A DNA stretch of 64,000 nt from Actinotalea caeni (lineage in GTDB: Bacteria; Actinomycetota; Actinomycetes; Actinomycetales; Beutenbergiaceae). Position 1 is the first letter of the stretch. Each line of letters begins with the position of its first letter. The notes under the pieces are model-generated. The model had not been told where the DNA came from. It saw only the letters and a list, made by a program, of their open reading frames with translations, and searched no databases. Positions 17,261 to 26,579 of the stretch are shown piece after piece. The stretch spans positions 1 through 64,000 of the forward strand of contig NZ_WNXX01000012.1 in assembly GCF_009733795.1 (NCBI RefSeq), written 5' to 3'. Made by a program: the position numbers and the translations under genes.

Positions 17261-18298
17261 TCACCACCGGTTGTGCACGTCCTCGGCCCAGCCGACGACG
17301 TCGGCGACCCGCACCCAGGCGCCGGACCGCTCGCGCACCCGCCCGTGCCAGGTGCCGAAGCACTGGTGCGTGACCGACGCGAAGACCGCGAGATCGGTCA
17401 CCGACTCCTTGAGGTGGAACGGCTCGAAGGTGAGGTCGACGGTCTCGCCGGTCACGCGCCAGGGCGCCATCCAGTCCGCGGTGTCGTAGCTCCAGGTCAG
17501 CTCCTCGCTGATCTTGGTGAGCCGGCCGTCGACCACCAGGGCGTTCTCGGTCGACCCGGTGCCGTCGGTCCAGCGGCCGCCGACCTGGACGCCGATCACC
17601 CGTCCGTCGGTGCGACCGGACCCCGCGCCCCAGCACCACGCGACGTCGTAGGGCCAGCGGCCGCGGCCGTGGTCGAGCACCGCCCAGGACTCGCCCGTCG
17701 GGACGGCGTGCGGGACACCGTCGACGACGACGGTGCCGGAGGCGGGCCGGGCGACGTCCTTGACCGTGTACTGGAACAGCCGGTCGCTCCACGGGACGAC
17801 GACGCCGAGGCTCTCGTGCCCGGGCGGCCGGTGCGCGACGACGTCGACCCGCACGCGTGCCCCGACGGCGCGCAGCCGGGTGCCGCCGTCGACCTCGTCG
17901 ATCGCGATCCGCACCTGCCGGGTGCGGGTGCGCACCGGACCCTCGCCGAGCGTGCCGGGCAGCGCGACCCGGGGCAGCCCGAGCGCGAGGGCGTCGTGGG
18001 AGATCGTCTCGCCGGTGCGGCGGTCGAGCAGCCAGATGCCGTGCACGCCGGCGTAGTCGATGTCGGAGGTGACGAGCGCGACGACGTGCGTGGGCGTGGT
18101 GACCGCCCAGTACTCCCACCGCTTGTTGCGGCCGCGGCCGAGCAGGCCGCGGCCGATGCCGTCGGTGCGGACCAGCGGGGTGCGGGTCCAGCCGACGGCG
18201 TCGGGGTTGAGGCGTCCGTCCGGGAGCGTGAGCGCGACCGGGGTGGTGATCTCGCGCTCGTGCACCGCTCGCGAGGGCCGTGTGCCGGTGCCGGTCAC
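17261..18298 (-). CDS. DUF2804 family protein
   Basis: A 345-residue protein that resembles DUF2804: an N-terminal EITTPVALTLPDGRLNPDAVGW, a central EYWAVTTPTHVVALVTSDIDYAG, and a C-terminal TFEPFHLKE and CFGTWHGR. Family function is unknown; the fold resembles lipocalin/carotenoid-modifying hydratase-like barrels. GTG 18298 overlaps the GH4 stop as GTGA, so it is translated together with the glycosidase. No signal peptide is seen. I can suggest no specific role beyond a link to the carbohydrate genes next to it. Confidence 0.78.
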   Translation of the reverse strand: MTGTGTRPSRAVHEREITTPVALTLPDGRLNPDAVGWTRTPLVRTDGIGRGLLGRGRNKRWEYWAVTTPTHVVALVTSDIDYAGVHGIWLLDRRTGETISHDALALGLPRVALPGTLGEGPVRTRTRQVRIAIDEVDGGTRLRAVGARVRVDVVAHRPPGHESLGVVVPWSDRLFQYTVKDVARPASGTVVVDGVPHAVPTGESWAVLDHGRGRWPYDVAWCWGAGSGRTDGRVIGVQVGGRWTDGTGSTENALVVDGRLTKISEELTWSYDTADWMAPWRVTGETVDLTFEPFHLKESVTDLAVFASVTHQCFGTWHGRVRERSGAWVRVADVVGWAEDVHNRW

Positions 18299-19623
18299 GG
18301 CCGGACGAGGACGTCGCGCAGCAGCGGCTCCGCGGCGAGGTAGCCGTCGAGCAGGCGCCGCCCGAGGTCGGGCGAGGCGACGAGCGGGTGGCCCGCGAAC
18401 GCTCGCCACGCCAGCTCGCGCGAGCCGGTGCGGGCGGCCTCGATCGCGAGGCGCTCGCTGCCCTTGACCCCGGCGACCAGGCCGAGCTGGTGCAACGTGA
18501 GCGGGCGGTGCGGGCCGTCGGGGCGAGCGCCATCGGCGTCGACGCGGGCCGAGACCTCGATGACGGCGTCGTCCGGGAGAGCGGGGATCACGCCGTCGTT
18601 GGCGAGGTTGAGGATCATCCACGCGGGCGTGCCGGTGAGCAGCGCGGCCATGAGGTCGACGGCGACCTCGTGGTAGCCGCCGCCCTGCCGCTGGCCGCCG
18701 TCGAGGTCGGTGTGCTCGCGGGTGCGGGCGTCGGCCATGTAGGTGTTCTCGCGCTCGGCGAGCGTGGCCAGCCAGCGGTCGTGCGCGCCCGGGCCGGGGC
18801 CTGCGTCGAAGAACGCGGCCTGCTGGCGGGCGAGGAACGCGGCACGGCCCGGGCCGGCGTGCGGCTCCGGCGGGGTCTCGTAGTAGTGCAGGTACTCCCC
18901 CGGCAGCGCGCCGGTCGCGCGGAGCCAGTCGACGTCGAACAGCGCGGCCTCGTCGAGGCGCAGCAGCAGCTCGCGGTCGGCCAGCAGGGAGGGCATGTGG
19001 TCGGTGCCGGCGTGCACGAGGGTGCGCAGCCAGCCGAGGTGGTTGAGGCCGAGGTAGTCGCCGGTGACCTCGCGCGCGGGCAGCCGCAGCGCTCGGGCGG
19101 CGCTGCGCAGCAGCCCGATCGGGGTGTCGCAGATGCCGACGACCCGGTCGCCCAGGTGGGCGCGCATCGCCTCGGTGACCAGCCCGGCCGGGTTGGTGAA
19201 GGAGACGACCCACGCCTGCGGTGCGACGTCGGCGATGGTGCGCGCGACGTCGTCGACCACCGGGACGGTGCGCAGCGCGTAGGCCAGACCGCCCGGGCCG
19301 ACGGTCTCCTGGCCGAGCAGCCCGAGATCGCGCGCGACCTGCTCGTCGCGCACCCGGCCCTCGGTGCCGCCGACCCGGATCGCGGAGAACACGACGTCGG
19401 CGCCCTCGACGGCGCGGCGCAGGTCGGTCTCGACCCGCACCCGCGGCGCGTCGTCGCGGCCGGCGAGCTGCTCGCCGACGACCGCCTGCACGACCGCGAG
19501 CCGGGCGGCGTCGAGGTCCTGCAGCACGATCTCGTCGATGTCCACGCGGTCGCGCGCGCCCGCGACGGCGCCCACCACCAGCGGGACACGGAACCCGCCA
19601 CCACCGAGGATCGTCAGCCGCAC
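18295..19623 (-). CDS. Glycoside hydrolase family 4 (6-phospho-beta-glucosidase type)
   Basis: NAD- and Mn-dependent hydrolase of phosphorylated or plain glycosides. The 442-residue protein begins LTILGGGGFRVPLVVGAV, the NAD-binding loop of GH4. It has SFTNPAGLVTEA, the metal-ligand Cys in GICDTP (about residue 174) and the metal-ligand His in LGLNHLGW (about residue 202). GH4 enzymes work by a redox-assisted elimination mechanism. GTG 19623 lies at the start of the homology. A divergent PfkB sugar kinase starts 38 bases away, which suggests that the two act on the same sugar. Confidence 0.88.
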   Translation of the reverse strand: MRLTILGGGGFRVPLVVGAVAGARDRVDIDEIVLQDLDAARLAVVQAVVGEQLAGRDDAPRVRVETDLRRAVEGADVVFSAIRVGGTEGRVRDEQVARDLGLLGQETVGPGGLAYALRTVPVVDDVARTIADVAPQAWVVSFTNPAGLVTEAMRAHLGDRVVGICDTPIGLLRSAARALRLPAREVTGDYLGLNHLGWLRTLVHAGTDHMPSLLADRELLLRLDEAALFDVDWLRATGALPGEYLHYYETPPEPHAGPGRAAFLARQQAAFFDAGPGPGAHDRWLATLAERENTYMADARTREHTDLDGGQRQGGGYHEVAVDLMAALLTGTPAWMILNLANDGVIPALPDDAVIEVSARVDADGARPDGPHRPLTLHQLGLVAGVKGSERLAIEAARTGSRELAWRAFAGHPLVASPDLGRRLLDGYLAAEPLLRDVLVRP

Positions 19624-19661
19624 GTGGCCACGCTAGTGGTCGCGATGGAAGACTCTCGACC

Positions 19662-20771
19662 ATGACGGCCGAACCGGAGCTCGACCTGCTGCTGGCGGGC
19701 ACGGTGTTCTTCGACATCGTGTTCACCGGGTTCCCGCAGCCGCCGCGGCCCGGCACCGAGGTGTGGACCGACGGCATGGGCTCCGCGCCCGGCGGCATCG
19801 CCAACCTGGCCGTCGCGGCCGCCCGGCTGGGGCTGCGGACGTCGCTGGCGTCGTCCTTCGGCGACGACCTCTACGCGGACTGGTTGTGGCGGGTGCTGCG
19901 CGACCAGGAGCACATCGACCTCACCTGGTCGCGGCGGCACCCGCACCACCACACGCCGGTGACGGTGGCGCTCAGCTACGAGGAGGACCGCGCGTTCGTC
20001 ACGCACGGGCACCCCTGGCCGACCTCGGCGTCGGAGATGCTGGCCGACCCGCCGCGGGCCGGTGCGGTGCTGGTGGACCTGGGCGACCCGGCGGTGCGGT
20101 CGCAGGGCTGGTGGCGGCGCAGCGCGGAGGCGGGCGCGCTGGTGTTCGCGACCGCCGGCTGGGACCCCGAGCAGGTGTGGGACACGCGGATCCTCGACGA
20201 GCTGGCCGGCTGCCACGCGTTCATCCCGAACGCCGAGGAGGCGATGGCGTACACGCGCACGTCGACCGTCGACGACGCGCTGGCGGCGCTGTCGCAGATC
20301 GTGCCGCTCGCGGTGGTGACGATGGGCCGCGACGGCGTGGCCGCGATCGACAGCAGCACCGGCGAGCACGCACGCGTGCCGGCGATCCCGGTGACCGCGA
20401 TCGACACGACCGGGGCGGGCGACGTGCTGGCCGCCGCGATCGTGCTCGGCACGCTGCGGGGCTGGCCGCTGGCGAAGCGGCTGAAGTTCGCGGCGCTGTG
20501 CTCGGGCCTGGCGGTCACCCAGGTGGGCGGCTCGCTCGCTGCGCCCGGCTGGGGCGACGTCGCGGACTGGTGGCGCGAGCGGCGCGCCGAGGCCGAGGCG
20601 GGCGACGGCGCCGCGATCGAGCTCGTCGAGCGGTACGCGTTCCTGCCGGACTGCCTGCGCGGCGTCGAGACGCCGCGGGTGCGGCGGGCCGAGGCGACGA
20701 TCGCCCGCTTCTCCGACGCCGACCGGGGGCGCCACGTCCCGCGATGGAGGCCGCATGACCGGTTCCGCTGA
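19662..20771 (+). CDS. PfkB-family carbohydrate kinase
   Basis: ATP-dependent sugar kinase, 369 residues. The N-terminal GGIANLAVAAARLG segment is the first PfkB signature, and DTTGAGDVLAAAIV (about 248-261) is the second, with catalytic Asp near 254. FIPNAEEAMAY is the usual substrate/ATP-closing segment. The C-terminal ~80 residues beyond the kinase core are longer than usual. The last 17 bases overlap the start of the TfoX-like gene. The divergent GH4 glycosidase suggests a shared sugar pathway; the substrate is not determinable from sequence. Confidence 0.87.
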   Translation: MTAEPELDLLLAGTVFFDIVFTGFPQPPRPGTEVWTDGMGSAPGGIANLAVAAARLGLRTSLASSFGDDLYADWLWRVLRDQEHIDLTWSRRHPHHHTPVTVALSYEEDRAFVTHGHPWPTSASEMLADPPRAGAVLVDLGDPAVRSQGWWRRSAEAGALVFATAGWDPEQVWDTRILDELAGCHAFIPNAEEAMAYTRTSTVDDALAALSQIVPLAVVTMGRDGVAAIDSSTGEHARVPAIPVTAIDTTGAGDVLAAAIVLGTLRGWPLAKRLKFAALCSGLAVTQVGGSLAAPGWGDVADWWRERRAEAEAGDGAAIELVERYAFLPDCLRGVETPRVRRAEATIARFSDADRGRHVPRWRPHDRFR

Positions 20772-21129
20772 CCAGGACGCCCGGGAGCGGCTGCGCGCCC
20801 GGGTGCGCGAGGTGCTCGGTGCGCTGCTGGGCGACGACCCGGGCGACGTCGTCGAGAAGCGGATGTTCGGTGGGGTCGCGCTGATGGTGCGCGGCGACCT
20901 GCTGCTGTCCGCCGGCGGGGACGGCAGGCTGCTCGTCCGCGTGGCCGACGAGCGGTCGGAGGAGCTGCAGCGGCGCCCGGGTGTTGAGATCGGGACGAAG
21001 GGCGGCCGCACGATGGGGCCGCGGTGGCTGGAGGTGGCCGCCGACGTCGTCGCCGACGACGAGGAGCTGCGGTTCTGGGTCGGCGAGGCGCTCGCCGGGC
21101 AGGCGCGCCGCGCCGGTGGGGCGCGATGA
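20755..21129 (+). CDS. TfoX N-terminal-domain protein
   Basis: A 124-residue protein with the TfoX/Sxy N-terminal fold: VVEKRMFGGVALMVRGDLLLSA and a C-terminal GPRWLEVAADVVADDEELRFWVGEAL. In gamma-proteobacteria this fold is part of a competence regulator, but stand-alone actinobacterial copies have no settled role. It starts inside the end of the PfkB gene and overlaps the next gene by ATGA, so the three plus-strand genes are likely one transcript. Confidence 0.82.
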   Translation: MTGSADQDARERLRARVREVLGALLGDDPGDVVEKRMFGGVALMVRGDLLLSAGGDGRLLVRVADERSEELQRRPGVEIGTKGGRTMGPRWLEVAADVVADDEELRFWVGEALAGQARRAGGAR

Positions 21130-21914
21130 GCGGGCCGACGAGTGGGACGACGGGCGGGACGACGGGCGCGACACGCTGGAACGAGCGGCCGCTGGACGTG
21201 GCCGAGGTCGACCTCGGCCCCGGGGTGCGCGCCGGGTTCTCGAGCCGGGCGGGCGGGGTGTCGACCGGGCCGTGGGCGGCGCTCAACCTCGGCTACCACG
21301 TCGACGACGACTGGGACCGTGCGTACGCGAACCGCAGCATCCTCGGCCGCTGGCTGGGCGCCCCGATCACGATGACGAGCCAGGTGCACGGCAGCACGGT
21401 CGCCGAGGTGACCCGCTACCAGCCGAACACCCGACGCAAGGCCGACGCGATGGTGAGCACGGCGCGCGAGGTCGGGCTGGGTGTCATGGTCGCCGACTGC
21501 GTGCCGGTGCTGCTCGCCGACGCCGAGGCCGGCGTGGTCGCGACCGCGCACGCCGGGCGCGGCGGCCTCGTCGCGGGCGTGGTGCCTAACGCCGTCGCCG
21601 CCATGCTCGAGCGCGGTGCGCGGCCGGGCGCGATCCGCGCTGCCGTGGGCCCGAGCATCTGCGGTCGCTGCTACGAGGTGCCGCCCGGCATGCGCGACGA
21701 CGTCGAGGCGGCGGTGCCAGGCACCGGCGGCACCACGAGCTGGGGCACGCCCTCGGTCGACATCGCCCGCGGCGTGCTCGCCCAGCTCGCCGAGGCGGGG
21801 GTCGAGCACGTCGAGCACGTCGACCGCTGCACTTACGAGGACGAGCGCTACTTCTCCTACCGCCGCGACGGCGTCACCGGGAGGTTCGCGGGGGTCGTCG
21901 CGCTGGTGGGGTGA
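21126..21914 (+). CDS. pgeF: PgeF/YfiH-family (laccase-domain) protein
   Basis: A member of the YfiH/LACC1 family, known variously as peptidoglycan editing factor, polyphenol oxidase or purine nucleoside phosphorylase. The 262-residue protein has FSSRAGGVSTGPWAALNLG, the zinc ligand His in QVHGSTV, Cys in VADCVPVLLAD, His in HAGRGGLVAG, and the C-terminal CTYEDERYFSYRRDG. ATG 21126 overlaps the TfoX-like stop as ATGA. The first ~12 residues are a low-complexity Gly/Thr repeat, unlike the rest. In many actinobacteria this gene lies next to ftsZ and sepF; here it does not. Confidence 0.88.
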   Translation: MSGPTSGTTGGTTGATRWNERPLDVAEVDLGPGVRAGFSSRAGGVSTGPWAALNLGYHVDDDWDRAYANRSILGRWLGAPITMTSQVHGSTVAEVTRYQPNTRRKADAMVSTAREVGLGVMVADCVPVLLADAEAGVVATAHAGRGGLVAGVVPNAVAAMLERGARPGAIRAAVGPSICGRCYEVPPGMRDDVEAAVPGTGGTTSWGTPSVDIARGVLAQLAEAGVEHVEHVDRCTYEDERYFSYRRDGVTGRFAGVVALVG

Positions 21915-22279
21915 GGGAACGACGCCTCCTCGCGCCGGCGGGGTGAGGGCTGGGCGGCTCCCCACTCGTGCACGCCGTCCGGAGGACAGGGTGACCGAAC
22001 GGGCCGAGCGCGACGTGTGACACCCGCGGCCTCGCGGGCCAGGGCGCAGTGGCGCCCCATGCCCGCGTCTCGGGCTGCGTGAGGGGGCGGGTTGGGGCGC
22101 GGCCGCCAGTCGCGCCCTGGTGCCGGGGATCCCACCGGCCTTCGACTGCGTGAGGCCGGAGCGTCCCCTGAGCCAATGGCGCGCGCGTGCCGTCGGTGCG
22201 ATGCGGTCAGCGCCCAGCGGACCCCCACCGCGTCGCATGCGACAGCAGATGGCCGAGGCACGACAGCCGTTGTCAGTGG
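21915..22279. other. Intergenic region without recognisable gene
   Basis: About 365 bases between pgeF and the HNH gene. No open frame here has convincing codon use. A small hairpin (CCCGCG-GCCT-CGCGGG, 22023-22038) may end the upstream transcript. The decamer CTGCGTGAGG occurs twice (about 22074 and 22147). Nothing else was seen until the SOS box at 22280. Confidence 0.5.
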
Positions 22280-22295
22280 TCGCACGTATGTTCTA
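22280..22295 (+). promoter_or_regulatory. LexA (SOS) box before the HNH endonuclease gene
   Basis: TCGCAC-GTAT-GTTCTA matches the actinobacterial LexA consensus TCGAAC-N4-GTTCGA at 10 of 12 positions. It ends 3 bases before the ATG at 22299, so LexA bound here would cover the start of transcription or translation. DUF222/HNH (13E12-type) genes in mycobacteria are known to carry SOS boxes. Confidence 0.72.
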
Positions 22296-22298
22296 CTC

Positions 22299-23798
22299 AT
22301 GAGCACGGCGACGCAGACCCGGGTGGCGCGGCCCCCGGCCGAGGTGCGCGACCCTGCCGCCGTGCTCGCGTCGGCTCGTGAGGCACGCGCCCGCGCCGAG
22401 GCCGCCGAGGTGCAGGTGCTCGTCGACGCGGTCGACTGGGTGGTCGCGAACCCGCCTCTGCTCGGGCGTGACGCGGCGTCCTGGTACTCGCCGACGTCCG
22501 CGGGTGCGGCTCCCGAGCGCCACGACCTCACCGCCGAGGGTGTGCCCGACGTCGACCGGGCCGCCGTCGCCGAGCTCGGACTGGCGCTCCGCACCAGCAC
22601 GCAGGCGGCGACCGCGCTGGTCGCCGACGCGCTCGAGCTCGCCTACCGGCTGCCCGCGCTCTGGACTCGCGTGGTCGCGGGCGAGGTCGCACCATGGCGT
22701 GCCCGTCGGGTCGCACAGGCCACCCGACCGCTGTCGCGGCTAGGGGCCGGCTACGTCGACCGCGCCGTCGCGCCGCTGGCCGACCGGGTCACGGGGCCGC
22801 AGCTGGAGGGCCTCGTCGAGACCGCGATGGCGCGGCACGACCGCGAGCTCGCCGAGGCGGTCGCCGCCCGGCGCGCCGAGGCTCGCGGTCTGGAGATCCG
22901 CCTCGCCGACACCGGGCTGGACGGGCTCACCGAGGTCCGCGGCTGCCTCGACCTGCCCGATGCGCAGGACCTCGAGGCGGCCGTGGCCCACGGCGCCGCC
23001 CAGCAGGCGCTGTGGGGCTCGGCCGACCCGCTCGGCGTCCGCCGCGCGCGTGCGCTCGGCGATCTCGCCCGCGACTACCTGACGATGACCGGGGAGCCTG
23101 ACGGCGAGCACGGGCCTGGCGGTGGCCCGAGCGTCGACGAGCCGGACGCAACGCTGCGCGCCCGGGGCGGGCGGCGGATGCCGCCGAGGCGGCAGGTGAT
23201 GCTCTACGTGCACCTCACCGACGGCGCGATCACCGGCGCTCACGGGAGCGGCGGCTGCGGCACGGCCGTCGGGCGGGTGGAGAGCACAGGCACGCCCGTC
23301 ACGGCCGAGACGATCCGCGAGTGGGTCGGCGACCAGGCGACGACCGTGACGGTGCGCCCGGTCCTCGACCTGGCCGAGCACCTGCACGCAGGCGCCTACG
23401 AGGTGCCGACGCGGCTCAAGGAGCAGGTGCGGCTGCGCGACGGCACCTGCGTCTTCCCGGGCTGCCACGCACCCGGGCTGCGGTGCCAGGCCGATCACGT
23501 CGTGCCCTACGACCACACCCGCCCGGACCTCGGCGGGCCCACCAGCAGCGACAACCTCGCACTGCTGTGCCAGCACCACCACACGCTCAAGACCCACCAC
23601 GGGTTCCGCTACGCCGTGCTCGCGAGCGGCGCGGTGCTCTGGCGGGCGCCGCACGGGCTGACGGTCCGCCGCAACCGCGACGGCACCGTCGACGACCTGA
23701 CGGCGCCCGGTCGCGGCAGCGCCGCCGACGACCTCACCCGCTCGCCCCGCGGCCGGCCCGACCGCCGCGCCCGTGCCGGGACGCCACCCGAGACCTGA
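22299..23798 (+). CDS. HNH endonuclease with DUF222 (13E12 repeat family)
   Basis: A 499-residue protein. The N-terminal ~330 residues are helical DUF222 (ALAALVADALELAYRLPALW-type helices around 100-125). The C-terminal HNH nuclease has CVFPGC and CQADHVVPYDH (about 383-401), then NLALLCQHHHTLKTHHGF (about 417-434): Cys pairs and His that bind metal and cut DNA. Actinobacterial genomes carry many such copies, often called 13E12 repeats and thought to be mobile or damage-linked. The ATG is fixed by the SOS box just upstream; transcription is probably LexA-repressed. The natural DNA target is unknown. Confidence 0.88.
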   Translation: MSTATQTRVARPPAEVRDPAAVLASAREARARAEAAEVQVLVDAVDWVVANPPLLGRDAASWYSPTSAGAAPERHDLTAEGVPDVDRAAVAELGLALRTSTQAATALVADALELAYRLPALWTRVVAGEVAPWRARRVAQATRPLSRLGAGYVDRAVAPLADRVTGPQLEGLVETAMARHDRELAEAVAARRAEARGLEIRLADTGLDGLTEVRGCLDLPDAQDLEAAVAHGAAQQALWGSADPLGVRRARALGDLARDYLTMTGEPDGEHGPGGGPSVDEPDATLRARGGRRMPPRRQVMLYVHLTDGAITGAHGSGGCGTAVGRVESTGTPVTAETIREWVGDQATTVTVRPVLDLAEHLHAGAYEVPTRLKEQVRLRDGTCVFPGCHAPGLRCQADHVVPYDHTRPDLGGPTSSDNLALLCQHHHTLKTHHGFRYAVLASGAVLWRAPHGLTVRRNRDGTVDDLTAPGRGSAADDLTRSPRGRPDRRARAGTPPET

Positions 23799-23812
23799 GG
23801 ATCCCGCCCCGG

Positions 23813-23832
23813 ACCCCGCCACCCGGCGGGGT
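23813..23832 (+). terminator. Terminator-like hairpin after the HNH gene
   Basis: ACCCCGCC-ACCC-GGCGGGGT is a perfect 8-base-pair hairpin with a 4-base loop, 14 bases past the stop at 23798. It has no T-run, as is common in high-GC actinobacteria. Confidence 0.6.
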
Positions 23833-24372
23833 CGTAGGCGTGCCCTGCCTGGCGACGCGGGCCTCGACCCGCCAGGACTCGGTCCCTGGTGGCGTGCCAC
23901 GGACTCGCGTCCTCGGCGAGCCGCGTGGATCTGGCCGTCCACCGCAGACCTGGCCACCGGTTCGCTGCAGCTGCGCACGGACGGCCACTGCGCGCGGCCG
24001 GTGACTCCGGGCGCATGCTCGCCTGCCCCGCCCAGCAATCACCAATCACCCACCGTCACCGCCACCGCAACCGCCACGACCCGAGCCCGGCACCACCCCC
24101 GCCACCAGCCACCCGCCCGAACCGGCCACCACCCGCGACGTGCAGCCGCGACGCGCCACGCCTTACGCGGGCCGCTGCTCGACCAGCGGCCCGTGTCCGC
24201 CTCGCGCACCCCAGGCGCGCCGCACACCCGCCTGCGAGCGCGCGCCGGCTACGTTCGTGACACCGGCCGCCCCGGCCGCGCCGGTGCGGCCACGCTCCGG
24301 CACGGCCACGCCCGGCACCGCGGCGCCCGGCACCGCCGCGCCCGTGACTCGACCCGACGACCCGAGGACCCA
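23833..24372. other. Intergenic, C-rich low-complexity region
   Basis: About 540 bases with no believable gene. From about 24040 to 24130 the plus strand is strikingly C/A-rich (runs of CACC, CCGC, ACCC). At about 24309-24345 a 15-base unit (GCCCGGCACCGCGGC) is repeated with small changes. Open frames through it have unnatural Arg/His/Pro composition and are judged noncoding. Confidence 0.5.
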
Positions 24373-25563
24373 GTGACCGACGCCGCCGACGCCGCGCTCC
24401 CCGCGCTGCTCACCCGCACCGGACGACCCGCCACCGAGCTGTGGCCCGACTCCGGCCTGCTGCACCTCAACCACGGCTCCTACGGGCGCGTGCCGATAGC
24501 GGCCACCGACCACCAGCAGCGCCTGCAGCGTGAGATGGAGGCCGCGCCGATGCGGTTCATGGCGGCGGCGCCCGCCGGCATCGCACAGGCGCGCGAGCAG
24601 ATCGCCCGGTTCCTGCGCACCGACCCCGACCGGCTGGCGCTGGTGCCCAACGCCAGCGCGGGCGTCAGCACCGCGCTGCGGTCGCTGCCGCTGCCCGCCG
24701 GCTCCGAGGTCGTCCTCACCGACCACACCTACGGCGCGGTGCGCATGGGCGTCGAACGAGCCGCCCGCGAGGCCGGCGCCCACGTCCGGACGGTCCACGT
24801 ACCGCTCGCCGCCGGCGACGACGAGGCCGCCGAGGCGATCTGGGCCGGCGTCACCGAGCGCACCGCGATGCTCGTGCTCGACCACGTCACCTCGGTCACC
24901 GCCCGGCGCATGCCGGTGGGCACCGTCTGCGCCCGCGCCCGCGAGCGCGGCATCCTCACGATCGTCGACGGCGCGCACGCCCCGCTGCTGCTCACCGACC
25001 CGGTGAGCGAGGCCGACGCCGACGTCTGGGTCGGCAACCTCCACAAGTTCGCGTCCACCCCGCGCGGCACCGCGGTCCTGGTCGCACACCCCGACGTGGC
25101 GCAGCGGCTCGTGCCGCTCATCGACTCCTGGGGTGCGCCCGACCCGTTCCCCCGCCGCTTCGACTGGCAGGCCAGCGCCGACTACACCGCCTGGCTCACC
25201 GCGCCGGTGTCGCTGCAGCACCTGGAGGACGAGATCGGCTGGGACCGCGTGCGCGACCACGCGACCGCGGCGGCGGCCCACGCCGTCGACCGCATCGGCG
25301 CGGCCCTGGCCGAACGCTGGGGCGAGGACACCGCCGTCGACCTCGGCATGCCGGTCGGCCCGATCCGGCTGCTCGCGCTCCCGGCAGCGGTCACCACCGA
25401 CGCGACCGCGCTGCGGCGCCGCCTCGGCGACGCCGGGATCGAGGCCCAGATCACCGCGTTCGGCGACCAGCACTACTGGCGCCTCGCGATGCACGCCTAC
25501 AGCACCGCCGAGGACGTCGACGCCGCGATCGAGCGGGCGCTGCCGCTGCTCGCCGCCGCCTGA
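24373..25563 (+). CDS. Aminotransferase class V-fold PLP enzyme (isopenicillin-N-epimerase-like)
   Basis: A 396-residue fold-type I PLP enzyme. LLHLNHGSYGRVP at the N-terminus is typical of the CefD/isopenicillin N epimerase group. LVPNASAGVSTALRSL contributes to phosphate binding, IVDGAHAP holds the Asp that contacts the pyridine nitrogen, and GNLHKFASTPRGTAVL carries the Schiff-base Lys (about residue 227). GTG 24373 follows GAGGA. Actual substrates of this subgroup are mostly unknown and range from cysteine desulfuration to racemisation. No beta-lactam genes are nearby, so antibiotic synthesis is not implied. Confidence 0.85.
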   Translation: MTDAADAALPALLTRTGRPATELWPDSGLLHLNHGSYGRVPIAATDHQQRLQREMEAAPMRFMAAAPAGIAQAREQIARFLRTDPDRLALVPNASAGVSTALRSLPLPAGSEVVLTDHTYGAVRMGVERAAREAGAHVRTVHVPLAAGDDEAAEAIWAGVTERTAMLVLDHVTSVTARRMPVGTVCARARERGILTIVDGAHAPLLLTDPVSEADADVWVGNLHKFASTPRGTAVLVAHPDVAQRLVPLIDSWGAPDPFPRRFDWQASADYTAWLTAPVSLQHLEDEIGWDRVRDHATAAAAHAVDRIGAALAERWGEDTAVDLGMPVGPIRLLALPAAVTTDATALRRRLGDAGIEAQITAFGDQHYWRLAMHAYSTAEDVDAAIERALPLLAAA

Positions 25564-25613
25564 CCGCTCGGATGGTCACCCGGCCGCGGCACCGGTCCCG
25601 CTAGCCTGACCGC

Positions 25614-26549
25614 GTGCCCGCGACGCCGTCCGTGATCAGCAGCGACCCCCTCGACCTCGACCCCGCGCCCGGCCACGAGGACGCGTTCGCCGCGCTGTTC
25701 CCGCCCGACGCCACGCTCGACCTGCTCGCGACCGGCGGCACCTGGTTCGAGGGGCCGGCCTGGACCGGGCCCGAGGAGATCGTCTGGAGCGACGTCGTCG
25801 GGAACCGGCTGCTCGTGTGGACGCCCGAGCACGGCGCCGGCATCCTCCTCGAGCCCTCGCACCACCAGAACGGGCACACCCTCGACGCGCAGGGTCGGTT
25901 GCTGGCCGCCTCCCACGGCGAGCGAGCCGTCGTCCGCCGCGAGGCCGACGGCGCCTGGATGACGCTCACCAACAGCCACGACGGCCGCCGCTACAACTCC
26001 CCCAACGACCTCGTCACCGCACCCGACGGCGCGGTGTGGTTCACCGACCCGCGCTACGGCATCGACAAGCCCGAGGAGGGCTACGGCGGTACGGTCGAGA
26101 TGGACGGCTGCTACGTCTACCGCCTCGGCACCGACGGCGTCACGACCGTCGTCAGCGGCCCGCACCCCGGCCCGAACGGCCTGGCCTTCTCCCCTGACGC
26201 CTCGGTGCTCTACCTCGCCGACTCCGAGGTGGGCCACGTCCTCGCCCTCCCCGTGCTCGACGGCGGCACCCGCCTCGGCGAGCCCGTCGTCTTCGCCCAC
26301 CTCGACCCCGGCCCGCCCGACGGGATCCGCGTCGACACCGAGGGCCGGCTGTGGAGCTCGTGCGCCTCCGGCATCCAGGTCTACGCGCCCGCTGCCCCGG
26401 GCGAGCCGGGCGTGCGGCTGGGCTCGGTCCGGGTGCCGCTGCGCGTGGCCAACCTCGCCTTCGGCGGCCCGGAGCGGGACACGCTCGCGGTCACCGCGAC
26501 GTCGAACCTGTACCGGGTGCGGACCCGGGCGCGCGGCGCCGCGGCCTGA
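25614..26549 (+). CDS. SMP-30/gluconolactonase/LRE family protein
   Basis: A 311-residue six-bladed beta-propeller predicted to hydrolyse a sugar lactone or related ester. Divalent-metal ligands are visible in WFEGPAW (Glu), YNSPNDLV (Asn) and the later PDGIRVD (Asp), with HQNGHT and FTDPRYGI as blade motifs. GTG 25614 begins 50 bases after the aminotransferase. The two may be co-transcribed. The downstream valS leader begins 42 bases after its stop. Substrate not identifiable. Confidence 0.87.
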   Translation: MPATPSVISSDPLDLDPAPGHEDAFAALFPPDATLDLLATGGTWFEGPAWTGPEEIVWSDVVGNRLLVWTPEHGAGILLEPSHHQNGHTLDAQGRLLAASHGERAVVRREADGAWMTLTNSHDGRRYNSPNDLVTAPDGAVWFTDPRYGIDKPEEGYGGTVEMDGCYVYRLGTDGVTTVVSGPHPGPNGLAFSPDASVLYLADSEVGHVLALPVLDGGTRLGEPVVFAHLDPGPPDGIRVDTEGRLWSSCASGIQVYAPAAPGEPGVRLGSVRVPLRVANLAFGGPERDTLAVTATSNLYRVRTRARGAAA

Positions 26550-26579
26550 CCTGCTGTGGCCCGCCGACGCGGGTCCGAG

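Noticed and set aside
23833-24372. A possible gene in the C-rich spacer before the aminotransferase
   Set aside because: All frames give Arg/His/Pro-rich, unnatural composition, with no start signal.
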